The position numbers and the translations under genes are program-made. From the NCBI RefSeq assembly GCF_001808955.1, contig NZ_KV795235.1:179766-243765 (forward strand): DNA of 64,000 bases, written 5' to 3'. This DNA is from Rothia sp. HMSC078H08. GTDB lineage: Bacteria; Actinomycetota; Actinomycetes; Actinomycetales; Micrococcaceae. Numbering within the stretch: the first letter of the stretch is position 1; each line of letters starts with the position of its first letter. The notes beneath the pieces were generated by a model. The model saw only the letters and a list, made by a program, of their open reading frames with translations, searched no databases and had not been told where the DNA came from. This document shows, one piece after another, positions 16,973 to 24,648 of this stretch.

Positions 16973-17941
16973 ATGACGCAGACAGAACACCGAAGTAGTG
17001 CACCTAATGCGCAGCAGACACTGCAGCCCGCTGAATCGGGCGCGCCTGAAAACCTGAACCGTACCGGGCGTTACGATTTGCACATTCACTCCGCTATTTC
17101 TGACGGCACGCAGAGCCTGACCGAGCTGGTGCCGCTGATTGCTCACGCCGGGTTGGTTGGGTTTGCGCTGACTGATCACGATACGACGGCTGGTTGGGCG
17201 CAGGCGGCTCAGCTGGCGGGTGAGTACGGTCTAGATTTTCTGCCGGGTGCAGAGTTCTCCTGCCGTTACCGGTACACCGATGGTGAGGGCCGTGCACGCA
17301 CGAAGACTATTCATCTGCTCGCTTATGGTTTTGACCCGGTGGATTCGGAGTTGGCGCGCCGTGTGGAGGCGATTCGCGCCAGCCGTGCGGGCCGTGCGCA
17401 GGCTATTGTGGGCCATCTTGCCGCCGACTACCCGCTGACCTGGGATGACGTGTTGGCGCAGGTGGGGGAGGGGAACACGGCGGTGGGCCGCCCCCATATT
17501 GCTGATGCGCTGGTTGCTGCCGGGGTGGTTGCTGACCGTTCTGAGGCTTTTGCGAAGCTGCTGTACACGGGCAGCCCCTACTATGTGCCGCAGGATGCGC
17601 TGGACCCGCTGGAGGCGGTGCGTCTGGTGCGTGAGGCTGGGGGCGTGCCGGTGATTGCGCACCCGATGAGTACGATGCGTGGGCCCGCATTGAGCCTGGA
17701 GTACCTGGGTTTGATGGTGGATGCTGGCCTGGCGGGTGTGGAGGTGTATCACCGCGAGAACTCTCCGGAGGACCGCGCGCGTCTGCTGGAGTTCATTGAG
17801 CGTCAGCGTGCGGCGGGCCGTGAGGTGCTGGTGACGGGGTCGAGCGATTATCACGGTGCGGGCAAGCCGAACCTGCTGGGTGAGAACACGACGGATGCGG
17901 TGACGGTGGCTCGCATCCGCGAGCAGCTGGCAGCCCAGTAG
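16973..17941 (+). CDS. PHP-domain phosphoesterase
   Basis: A 322-residue metal-dependent phosphoesterase of the PHP family (TrpH/YciV-like; members hydrolyse 3',5'-nucleoside bisphosphates or trim RNA 5' ends). Metal motifs are DLHIHSAISDG (His37, His39), LTDHDTT, PGAEFSC, VIAHPM and the C-terminal SSDYHG. I chose the ATG at 16973 because GGAAGGAG lies just upstream; an earlier in-frame ATG at 16910 lacks a ribosome site. Divergent from pepP; its terminator is the left outer hairpin of the palindromic island. Confidence 0.85.
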   Translation: MTQTEHRSSAPNAQQTLQPAESGAPENLNRTGRYDLHIHSAISDGTQSLTELVPLIAHAGLVGFALTDHDTTAGWAQAAQLAGEYGLDFLPGAEFSCRYRYTDGEGRARTKTIHLLAYGFDPVDSELARRVEAIRASRAGRAQAIVGHLAADYPLTWDDVLAQVGEGNTAVGRPHIADALVAAGVVADRSEAFAKLLYTGSPYYVPQDALDPLEAVRLVREAGGVPVIAHPMSTMRGPALSLEYLGLMVDAGLAGVEVYHRENSPEDRARLLEFIERQRAAGREVLVTGSSDYHGAGKPNLLGENTTDAVTVARIREQLAAQ

Positions 17942-17960
17942 TAAGACCAGTAGTAAGACG

Positions 17961-18009
17961 AAAGAGTGCGGGGCGGGTTCCCGATTAGGAACCCGCCCCA
18001 CACTCTTTT
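17961..18009 (+). terminator. Terminator after the PHP gene; left outer hairpin of the island
   Basis: Long stem AAAGAGTG...GGGCGGGTTCC with loop CGATTA, followed by CTCTTTTGTTTT. The same hairpin recurs in inverted orientation at 20630-20674. Confidence 0.88.
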
Positions 18010-18071
18010 GTTTTCACCTCATTGCATATTCTCTAAATCTCTACCTGAAGGTTAGGATTTTTGATACGCTG

Positions 18072-18108
18072 AGAACGTTCTACTCATTGGGGTGCACAAA
18101 GATTGTGC
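18072..18108 (+). promoter_or_regulatory. Dyads in the leader of the left SLH-like gene
   Basis: AGAACGTTCT (18072-18081) is a perfect 10-bp palindrome. GCACAA-aga-TTGTGC (18094-18108) is a 6-bp hairpin. Both are conserved in the right arm upstream of the paralogue (about 20529-20565). A TTGATA sits at 18061-18066 but I see no convincing -10 partner. Confidence 0.4.
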
Positions 18109-18135
18109 CTCCCCTCTTATTTTGAAGGAGCTATG

Positions 18136-18960
18136 ATGCTTCGACAATTATTCGCCCGTCCTACGAAGCGGGCTATCCAGGCTGGCGGCACGGTACTGCT
18201 GGCTGGCGCCATGGTGTGCGGCAGTGTTCCGGCGTATGCCACCGGGCATTTGAAGCCTCACGAGGTGACCCCTATTGTGCAACCGGACGAACCGGCAGTG
18301 ACCTGTAACGACCGCGCAGAATATGAGTATTATCGGCAAGATGGCGAGTTGGGGCGTCGCGTTATCTTTAGTTGGGCACAGTGTGTTGGTCTGATTTCTG
18401 AGCGTCAGAAGTACAAAATGGTCAAGAAAGATAGTGTTATTTCTCGCGGCCAGTTTGTGGAGTATCTATACCGTCTGTCAGGTTCTCCCGAAGTGAAGAA
18501 TCTTCCGGCTCAGTCTCCGTATGGTGATATTAAGACTGATGATCCGCGTTTTCCCGTGGTGATGTGGGCTCGTCAGCGGGGCATTACCTGGGGTTGGAGT
18601 GATGGGAATTTCCATTACGATACCCCTGCTAGTGAGGCTGCTACTGCCTTGATGGTGTATCGATTGGCGGGTAGTCCAAACGTAACGGTAGAAGTAGACG
18701 ATCCTAATGCCTATTTCCTATATACTCCTTGGAAGGAAAAATGGCCGAATATGCCCTATAATTCGGAGCTTCATAAGGCATACACCTGGTTATACTATGG
18801 TCTTCAGAATCCAAATAATAAAGATTCTGTCGAGAACGTATCGTATCGACAGCATGGTATCGTATCACCTAATGATGAATTTGAGTGGTTGACTTACGCT
18901 ACGTATGAGCAGGCCTTTGAAGTGATTCGTCTGGCAGATAAATCTTTCAAATTTAAATAA
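18136..18960 (+). CDS. Secreted SLH-like repeat protein, left copy
   Basis: A 274-residue secreted protein. The signal peptide (MLRQLFARPTKRAIQAG..., hydrophobic core, cleavage likely after AYA at 35) is followed by segments resembling S-layer-homology repeats: YGDIKTDDPRFPVVMWARQRGITWGWSDGNFHYDTPASEAATALMVYRLAGSP. A partial third repeat ends in TYEQAFEVIRLAD. Such domains bind cell-wall polymers or form surface layers. ATG at 18136 has AAGGAG 5 nt upstream. The first ~180 residues are nearly identical to the inverted paralogue at 19674; the C-terminal third differs. Lower G+C than the flanks suggests acquired DNA. Confidence 0.8.
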   Translation: MLRQLFARPTKRAIQAGGTVLLAGAMVCGSVPAYATGHLKPHEVTPIVQPDEPAVTCNDRAEYEYYRQDGELGRRVIFSWAQCVGLISERQKYKMVKKDSVISRGQFVEYLYRLSGSPEVKNLPAQSPYGDIKTDDPRFPVVMWARQRGITWGWSDGNFHYDTPASEAATALMVYRLAGSPNVTVEVDDPNAYFLYTPWKEKWPNMPYNSELHKAYTWLYYGLQNPNNKDSVENVSYRQHGIVSPNDEFEWLTYATYEQAFEVIRLADKSFKFK

Positions 18961-18966
18961 GAAACG

Positions 18967-19002
18967 TATCCCCGCTTATGTATCAATACATAAGCGGGGA
19001 TA
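18967..19002. terminator. Terminator between the left SLH-like gene and the minus-strand fragment
   Basis: Near-perfect palindrome whose core is ATCCCCGCTTATG/CATAAGCGGGGAT, starting 6 nt after the stop. It can serve both converging genes. Confidence 0.8.
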
Positions 19003-19013
19003 TGTTTATGAAT

Positions 19014-19340
19014 TTATTCCACAACTATATATTCTTTTTTATTGGAAGTTCCCACTGGAGTCTCAGTAGATTTATAGACATACTGATTAATTTCAATCTT
19101 GTAGGGTGGGTTCAGGGAATTTTTAATAGAAAACTTCCATTTATCGTTCAGAACCTTGGGTTTAGGTTTGTTATTGTCTTCGTAGTCCATGTGGCATTCG
19201 TCGTATGCGTTTGCTCCAATAATATTCAAACGCCTAACACTACCTTCAAGATAGAAGCCCCACAGTGAAGCGAGGATTCTTTCACGGGAGTACGTTCTGA
19301 TAATCCCTACGAAGATAGTGACAATCCAGAGGATAAATTT
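19014..19340 (-). pseudogene. 5'-truncated gene fragment, left copy (unknown family)
   Basis: An open minus-strand frame without a start for the homologous part, ending at TAA 19014. It reads WGFYLEGS..RLNIIGANAYDECHM and then a Lys/Asn-rich tail. It aligns with the plus-strand fragment at 19269-19616 (WGFYLEGG..RLSIIGANAFDACQM). The aligned Trp codons are at 19260-19262 and 19368-19370, mirror-symmetric about 19315. Upstream of the homology the frame runs into the other fragment's DNA and stops at a TGA at 19341-19343. The family is not recognised; a broken second member of the surface-protein island is likely. Confidence 0.6.
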
Positions 19341-19616
19341 TCACTTGATACGGCTCTCGCAGCACAATGGGGGTTCTATCTTGAAGGTGGTGCAAAGCGT
19401 CTTAGTATTATTGGCGCAAATGCTTTCGATGCTTGTCAGATGAGTGATAAGACCAGAACTGGGGCCCAAAAGAAAATTATGGGGGATAAATGGGTTCTTA
19501 AAATCAACTCTGAGCTTTATGAGCTATTAAGGATCGAAATTAATAATTTTAAATTTGAGGGAAAGCTTGTAGCGCCGAGAATCCCTAAAGCCGAGAATGA
19601 GTCCACAGAAAACTAG
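19269..19616 (+). pseudogene. 5'-truncated gene fragment, right copy (unknown family)
   Basis: The plus-strand frame opens after a TGA at 19266-19268 and has no plausible start codon before the conserved region. It reads an acidic stretch, then TALAAQWGFYLEGGAKRLS and IIGANAFDACQM, and ends at TAG 19616. It pairs with the minus-strand fragment at 19014-19340; the two overlap at their broken 5' ends, which is the centre of the palindrome. There is no visible signal peptide. Probably a remnant without its N-terminal half; an internal ATG (MSDK...) could produce only a short peptide. Confidence 0.6.
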
Positions 19617-19618
19617 AA

Positions 19619-19662
19619 AATAGTTTGGTCCCCTGCATAGAAGAGCAGGGGACCAAACTATT
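19619..19662. terminator. Terminator between the right fragment and the right SLH-like gene
   Basis: An 18-bp stem (19619-19636 with 19645-19662), loop of 8 nt, followed by TTTATAAT. Its sequence is unrelated to the equivalent hairpin in the left arm. Confidence 0.88.
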
Positions 19663-19673
19663 TTTATAATCTT

Positions 19674-20501
19674 TTAAAATACGCCTCGAGTATCCGCCAT
19701 GCGCAATACTTCAAAAGCCTGTTCATATGTTGCTTGGAAAGTCCATTGACTCACTCGTCGACCTTCAGAGTCCATGCTCGCTACGTCATGGTACCTAACT
19801 GATTCGTGGAAGCCAGTGTACTTCTTATCAGAGCCGGCTCCAGTGTATTTCAACCAAACATAGGCCCGATGCAACTCTGAGCCGTAAGGAAGATTGGGGT
19901 TCCGCTTGGTCCAGGGCTCTTCCTCATTCGGAGGATTCATATCGGGTAGCTTGACCGCCGGACTACCAGCTAGGCGGTATGCCATGATTACTGTCGTCGT
20001 TTCATGTGCGGGGGCATCGTAATGGAAATTCCCATCATTCCAACCCCAAGTAATGCCCCGCTCACGAGCCCACATCACCACAGGAAAACGCGGATCATCA
20101 GTCTTAATATCACCATAAGGAGACTGAGCCGGAAGATTCTTCACCTCAGGAGAACCCGACAGGCGATACAAATACTCCACAAAGTGGCCGCGAGAGATAA
20201 CACTATCTTTCTTGACCATTTGGTGCTTCTGATACTCAGAAATCAGACCAACGCACTGCGCCCAATTAAAGATAACGCGACGCCCCAATTCACCATCGTT
20301 CCGATAGTACTCATATTCTGCACGGTCGTTACAGGTCACTGCCGGTTCATTCGGGTGCACAATGGGGGTCACCTGGCGAGGTTTCAGAACACCAAGAGAA
20401 TATGCTGGCACGCTGCCGCACACCATGGCGCCTGCCAAGAGCACAGTGCCACCGGCCTGGATAGCCCGCTTCGTGGGGTGGGCGAATAATTGTCGAAGCA
20501 T
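19674..20501 (-). CDS. Secreted SLH-like repeat protein, right (inverted) copy
   Basis: A 275-residue paralogue of the protein at 18136, on the other strand. It has the same start context (AAGGAG then ATG ATG) and the same signal peptide core, although the cleavage site is altered (VPAYS instead of VPAYA). The SLH-like segments are the same (SPYGDIKTDDPRFPVVMWARERGITWGWNDG). The last ~95 residues diverge (KLPDMNPPNEEEPWTKRN...) before a shared TYEQAFEVLRMAD. A conserved N-half with a variable C-third suggests recombination or gene conversion between the arms. Confidence 0.8.
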   Translation of the reverse strand: MLRQLFAHPTKRAIQAGGTVLLAGAMVCGSVPAYSLGVLKPRQVTPIVHPNEPAVTCNDRAEYEYYRNDGELGRRVIFNWAQCVGLISEYQKHQMVKKDSVISRGHFVEYLYRLSGSPEVKNLPAQSPYGDIKTDDPRFPVVMWARERGITWGWNDGNFHYDAPAHETTTVIMAYRLAGSPAVKLPDMNPPNEEEPWTKRNPNLPYGSELHRAYVWLKYTGAGSDKKYTGFHESVRYHDVASMDSEGRRVSQWTFQATYEQAFEVLRMADTRGVF

Positions 20502-20629
20502 CATAGCTCCTTCAAAATAAGAGGGGAGGCACAATCTTTGTGCACCCCAATGAGTAGAACGTTCTCAGCGTATCAAAAATCCTAACCTTCAGGTAGAGAT
20601 TTAGGGAATATGCAATGGGATGAAAACAA

Positions 20630-20674
20630 AAGAATGGGGCGGGTTCCTATTCAAGGAACCCGCCCCACACTCTT
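20630..20674 (-). terminator. Terminator of the methyltransferase gene; right outer hairpin of the island
   Basis: Stem GGGGCGGGTTCC/GGAACCCGCCCC (20636-20647 with 20655-20666), flanked by AAAGA and TCTT. On the minus strand it ends in TTCTTTTGTTTTC. Inverted copy of 17961-18009, with a different loop. Confidence 0.85.
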
Positions 20675-20709
20675 AACACGTGCTCTCACGAACGCGCAGA
20701 CAAGACAGC

Positions 20710-21981
20710 CTAGACGCTCTCACGCGAGGCATGATGCTGCAACACCGCACCCGCAGCCGCCGCATCCATCTGAGCAGCCGCACGAGCCGCACGAGCCTTA
20801 GCCCGCGCCTGATGCTGACGCTGACGACGCAACTCATCACGACCATCAATACGCATCTTCTTATCCACCGCATCCATTGACCGGTGACGCACAAACCGGC
20901 ACGACGCACCCTCAACCGGCTGCGTAGTCTCCGTGAGCGTATCCAACACAGCCTTCAACGCATGACGGCTCGCCGCCGTCAACGCATCACGACTCGTACC
21001 GCCACGAACACCCACCGTACGCTTCGGCGTGAACAACACACTCGCCCCACGCGGAACACCACGATACTCAGCGAATGACACCGGATCCACACCCAGACGC
21101 TTAGCCATGACCTCAATAGCCGGCGGATTCTGATCCACGCACACGAACTTACGGCCCAGCTGAGCCGCCGCTGCACCCGTAGACCCAGAACCAGCGAAGA
21201 AATCCAACACCCAATCACCCGGGCGGGAACTCGCCGCAATCATACGGCGCAACAAACCCGTAGGCTTCTGCGTGGGATAACCCGTCTTCTCCTTACCCGT
21301 AGGCGACACAATAGTATGCCACCACACATCCGTAGGGAGCTTACCGCGAGAAGCCTTCTCCTCAGTCACCAAACCGGGAGCCATATACGGTTCACGATCA
21401 ACCTCCGCAGTATTGAAGTAATAGCTGCGGTGATCCTTCGCGTACACCAAAATATTGTCGTGCTTCGTCGGCCAGCGGCGCGTAGACTTCGCGCCGTAGT
21501 CATAAGCCCAAATCAGCTCATTAATGAAGTTCTCACGACCAAAAATCATGTCGCACATAATCTTCACATAATGAACCTCACGCCAATCCAGGTGCAGGTA
21601 CAGGGTGCCGTCCTGCGCCAGCAGACGATGCGCCTGCTCAATACGCGGCGCTAGGAACGCCCAATAATCCTCGAACGAGTCGTTATAGCTCGCCAGAGTC
21701 TGCAGGGTGCTCGAATAGCTCTTGCCCTTAAAACCGGTGCGGTCACCCTTCTCAGAAGCCTCCGCGCTCAACGTGCGGCGCGTCTGCTTCTTACCCGTAT
21801 TGAACGGCGGGTCAATGTAGATTACGGTGAACGCACCATCGGGCAGCTCACGCAGATACTCCAGGTTATCTGCCTGCACCAGCAGCGACGGGCCCTGCGG
21901 ATCGAAAACCGTCGAATCTGCGGGGTGCGCCTCAGCGGCAGGGGAGGGCGCGGCGGGCGCCGGGGATGCTGAAATACCCAA
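20710..21981 (-). CDS. Site-specific DNA methyltransferase, DPPF type (N6-adenine or N4-cytosine)
   Basis: A 423-residue amino-methyltransferase. Catalytic motif IV is DPPF at residues 57-60, N-terminal to the SAM motif I FAGSGSTG at about 262-269. This is the beta-class order of Mod/Type III-like enzymes. The intervening 200 residues hold the target-recognition region; the C-terminal ~100 residues are Arg/Ala-rich. No restriction subunit is adjacent, so it is probably solitary and may have an epigenetic role. Start appears to be TTG at 21981, 8 nt after the DEAD-box stop, suggesting co-transcription. Target sequence and base cannot be read. Confidence 0.82.
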   Translation of the reverse strand: MGISASPAPAAPSPAAEAHPADSTVFDPQGPSLLVQADNLEYLRELPDGAFTVIYIDPPFNTGKKQTRRTLSAEASEKGDRTGFKGKSYSSTLQTLASYNDSFEDYWAFLAPRIEQAHRLLAQDGTLYLHLDWREVHYVKIMCDMIFGRENFINELIWAYDYGAKSTRRWPTKHDNILVYAKDHRSYYFNTAEVDREPYMAPGLVTEEKASRGKLPTDVWWHTIVSPTGKEKTGYPTQKPTGLLRRMIAASSRPGDWVLDFFAGSGSTGAAAAQLGRKFVCVDQNPPAIEVMAKRLGVDPVSFAEYRGVPRGASVLFTPKRTVGVRGGTSRDALTAASRHALKAVLDTLTETTQPVEGASCRFVRHRSMDAVDKKMRIDGRDELRRQRQHQARAKARAARAAAQMDAAAAGAVLQHHASRESV

Positions 21982-21989
21982 CCCCGGCC

Positions 21990-23717
21990 CTAGCCTTCAG
22001 AACCAGCACGGTCAGCGCCACGGCCCTTACCGCGAGAACCCTCAGAACGAGAACCTTCAGCACGCGAGCCTTCAGAGCGGCGGCGGGTACGGCGGCCCTC
22101 ACCCTCCACGGGCTGGCCCTCAACACGGCGGGTACGGCGACGCTGACGAGGCGCACGCTCAGAACGCTCAGAAGAACGTTCGGAAGAACGCTCAGAAGAA
22201 CGTTCGGATGCGCCCTGCTCGGTACGCTCCGCACGCTCGGAACGCTCAGAACGCTTGCGGCCCTCGGAGCGGCTACGGCGCTCGCCGCGGCCCTCACCGG
22301 AACGACCCTCACGGCCACCGCGAGAACGGCGCGAACCCTTCTCACCGTCACGACCGCCAGAACGGGAACCGTCGCGGCCACCGCGAGAACGAGCCGGACG
22401 GCCATCACGCGAGTCACGGGCGCTCTCAAAGAACTCATCGCCCATGCCCTCAGCCACACGCTCCTCGCGCGGCAGGCGGCCCTTAGTGCCAGCCGGAATG
22501 TTCAGGTCATGGAACAGATGCTCAGAGGAAGAGTAGGTCTCAACCGGCTCAGGAACACCCAATTCCAGGGCGTCGTTAATGACCTTCCAACGCGGCAGGT
22601 CATCCCAGTCAACCAGGGTCACGGCGGTACCCTCATTGCCGGCACGACCGGTACGGCCGGTACGGTGCAGGTAAGTCTTCTCATCCTCGGGCACGCGGTG
22701 GTTAATCACGTGGGTCACGTCTTCAACGTCAATACCGCGAGCCGCCACGTCGGTCGCGACCAGAATGTCGACCTTGCCGGTGCGGAACGCCTTCAGCGCC
22801 TGCTCACGCGCAACCTGGTTCAGGTCACCGTGCAGGGGAGCGGCAGCGAAGCCACGGTTCACCAGCTCCTCCGCCACGCGGGCAGCGTCACGCTTGGTCT
22901 TGGTGAAGATGACGGTGCGGCCGCGGCCGGTAGCGCGCAGAATGCGGCCAATCATCTCGTCCTTGTCCAGGTGGTGCGCACGGTAGACAACCTGGCGGAT
23001 CGACGCCTTAGTCTTCGAGGCGTCCTCGGGGTCAGCGGCGCTAATGCGCATGGGCTTGGTCATGTACTGGCGTGCCATCGCAATGACCGGGCCGGGCATG
23101 GTTGCGGAGAACAGCATGCTCTGGCGGTCCTCCGGCAGGTAGCTGAGGATCTTCTCAACCGACGGCTGGAAACCCAAATCCAGCATCTCGTCAGCCTCAT
23201 CGAGGACCACAATCTTAACCTGCTTCAGGTTCAGGAAGCCCTGCTGGTACAGGTCGATAATGCGGCCGGGGGTGCCCACCGCAACCTCCAGGCCGCGGCG
23301 CAGCAGCTCAGCCTGAGGCTCAATCGGCACACCACCGTACAGGGTGGCGATGCGGGCGTTGCGCAGCTTCGCAGCAATCGCCAGGTCCTCGCCCACCTGA
23401 ATAGCAAGCTCACGGGTCGGAACCAGAATCAGCGCCTGAGGTGCGCCGGGGTGCTCCAAATCAGCCCAACCCTCATCGTCGCGGCCGACCACACGCTGAA
23501 TGGTGGGCAGACCGAAGCCGAGGGTCTTACCGGTACCGGTCTTCGCCTGACCAATGATGTCCTGGCCAGACAGAGCCACGGGAAGAGTCAGCTCCTGGAT
23601 GGGGAAGGGGGAGGTAATGCCAACCGCCGCGAGGGCGTCGCTAATATCCTGGCGAACGCCGAAGTCGGCGAAGGACTTTGCAGTCTGAGTGGTTTCCTGC
23701 GTGTTCGTTTCAGTCAC
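21990..23717 (-). CDS. DEAD-box RNA helicase (RhlE/CsdA type)
   Basis: A 575-residue ATP-dependent RNA helicase for RNA remodelling or ribosome assembly. It has the Q motif (FADFGV...FPIQELTLP), motif I AKTGTGKT, motif II DEAD, motif III SAT and motif VI HRTGRTGRAG. From about residue 400 the tail is very rich in Arg, Ser, Glu and Gly with repeated SERSSERS units (12-bp repeats in DNA), a probable RNA-binding disordered region. I chose GTG at 23717 (VTETNTQE); a longer frame to 23762 is less likely. A ~500-nt non-coding leader precedes it, as in cold-regulated helicase genes. Confidence 0.88.
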   Translation of the reverse strand: MTETNTQETTQTAKSFADFGVRQDISDALAAVGITSPFPIQELTLPVALSGQDIIGQAKTGTGKTLGFGLPTIQRVVGRDDEGWADLEHPGAPQALILVPTRELAIQVGEDLAIAAKLRNARIATLYGGVPIEPQAELLRRGLEVAVGTPGRIIDLYQQGFLNLKQVKIVVLDEADEMLDLGFQPSVEKILSYLPEDRQSMLFSATMPGPVIAMARQYMTKPMRISAADPEDASKTKASIRQVVYRAHHLDKDEMIGRILRATGRGRTVIFTKTKRDAARVAEELVNRGFAAAPLHGDLNQVAREQALKAFRTGKVDILVATDVAARGIDVEDVTHVINHRVPEDEKTYLHRTGRTGRAGNEGTAVTLVDWDDLPRWKVINDALELGVPEPVETYSSSEHLFHDLNIPAGTKGRLPREERVAEGMGDEFFESARDSRDGRPARSRGGRDGSRSGGRDGEKGSRRSRGGREGRSGEGRGERRSRSEGRKRSERSERAERTEQGASERSSERSSERSSERSERAPRQRRRTRRVEGQPVEGEGRRTRRRSEGSRAEGSRSEGSRGKGRGADRAGSEG

Positions 23718-24221
23718 TGGACCGTATCTTTCTACCCCTGCTCGGGGTGTGTTTCTCCCCAAAATTGGGGGTGTACCAGCCAGCGCCTCAACGGTGGAGA
23801 CGGTGACGGGCGGGCGTCGAAAGCCGGCCGCGGGAAATTCTTACACGGGAAATTCTTACCGAGACGCCGCCTGCACGCATGATTAATACTCATGGTTCAT
23901 TCATGATGAGAAGGCGGTGCAGCCTCGGGGTCTTGAAAGGGGTACGACCGGTCATTCACTTAACCCCTCAATATTAACCTGGATTTGCTTTCGGCGCACC
24001 CTCGACCGGTTGTGGTGTGCGCCCGTGATGGGCGATATACCGCCTCAAAACCGGGTACCGCGAGGTTTTTGTGCGGGCGGTTTAAAACGCAAACCCCCGC
24101 ATTCGGCACGGCGTAACCACGTGGCGCATACAGCGCACGCACACGGCGCATAAAGCGCGGTTACGCATCGTGACGGATGCGGGGAAAGCTCAAGCTAAAG
24201 GGTAAACAGCTACCGAACTAA
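23718..24221. other. 504-nt gene-free region upstream of the DEAD-box helicase
   Basis: No convincing coding frame on either strand. It contains a 15-bp tandem duplication (23831-23860), a weak stem CGCATC/GATGCG (24164-24181) and runs of GC-rich dyads. It is probably the helicase 5' leader and promoter region plus the 3' end of the DUF3107 transcript. I see no named riboswitch class. Confidence 0.5.
23831..23860 (+). repeat. 15-bp tandem duplication, non-coding
   Basis: Units 23831-23845 and 23846-23860 differ only at the last base. Unit: CGGGAAATTCTTACA. Confidence 0.95.
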
Positions 24222-24449
24222 TTAGGCGCCGATACCGAAACCAACGTGACGCTTAGCGTCGGAACCCAGCTCGACGTAGCCAACCTGAGCGCCAGAAATC
24301 AGGGTGGTGTTGCCCTTATCATCCATAATCTGCAGCAGCGAGCCATCCTCAATAGCCTTCGAGACCTTCTCCATGAGGATTTCCTTAGCCTCACTGGTCT
24401 CAACAACGATTTCACGAGCAATGTGGCGAATGCCAATCTTGATTTCCAT
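24222..24449 (-). CDS. DUF3107 small protein (TB9.4-like)
   Basis: A 75-residue protein of the actinobacterial DUF3107 family: MEIKIGIRHIAREIVVETSE, then a helical middle, then GAQVGYVELGSD. ATG at 24449 is preceded by GAGGAGA, which fixes the start; an upstream in-frame extension lacks support. Mycobacterial homologues sit near a DEAD-box helicase gene as here. Function unknown. Confidence 0.85.
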   Translation of the reverse strand: MEIKIGIRHIAREIVVETSEAKEILMEKVSKAIEDGSLLQIMDDKGNTTLISGAQVGYVELGSDAKRHVGFGIGA

Positions 24450-24648
24450 GAGTCTCCTCGCAGAATAGTCCGGTGCAACCAAACGTGCGCCGGGTATGGG
24501 AACTATCTTATCTAGCATCTACTCTAGCGCGAATGCGCCCATCGGCACCGTGAACGGGCGGTACTTCGCCGGGGGCTAATAAAATACTCGCCGCCGGATG
24601 CGTGAAAATGCGCGTGAAAAACGCCGGGAAGAGGGGAGGGGGAGACTC

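Larger units (their letters stand above)
17961..20674. repeat. 2.7-kb imperfect palindrome (large inverted duplication)
   Basis: The left arm reads inwards: hairpin, ~120-nt leader, SLH-like gene, gene fragment. The right arm (20674 back to ~19316) shows the same elements in the same order on the other strand. Distances to the centre near 19315 match: hairpins at about 1330 and 1340 nt, start codons at 1179 and 1186 nt. The outer ~300 bp of each arm are nearly identical. The inner parts have diverged but still align as protein. Confidence 0.85.

Noticed and set aside
18072-18081. LexA/SOS box (AGAACGTTCT)
   Set aside because: Actinobacterial SOS boxes have four bases between GAAC and GTTC; here the halves abut. 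It remains a palindrome of unknown use.
20004-20489. Plus-strand 161-residue frame opposite the right SLH-like gene
   Set aside because: Antisense to a gene with signal peptide and a conserved paralogue; the same frame opposite the left copy is disrupted.
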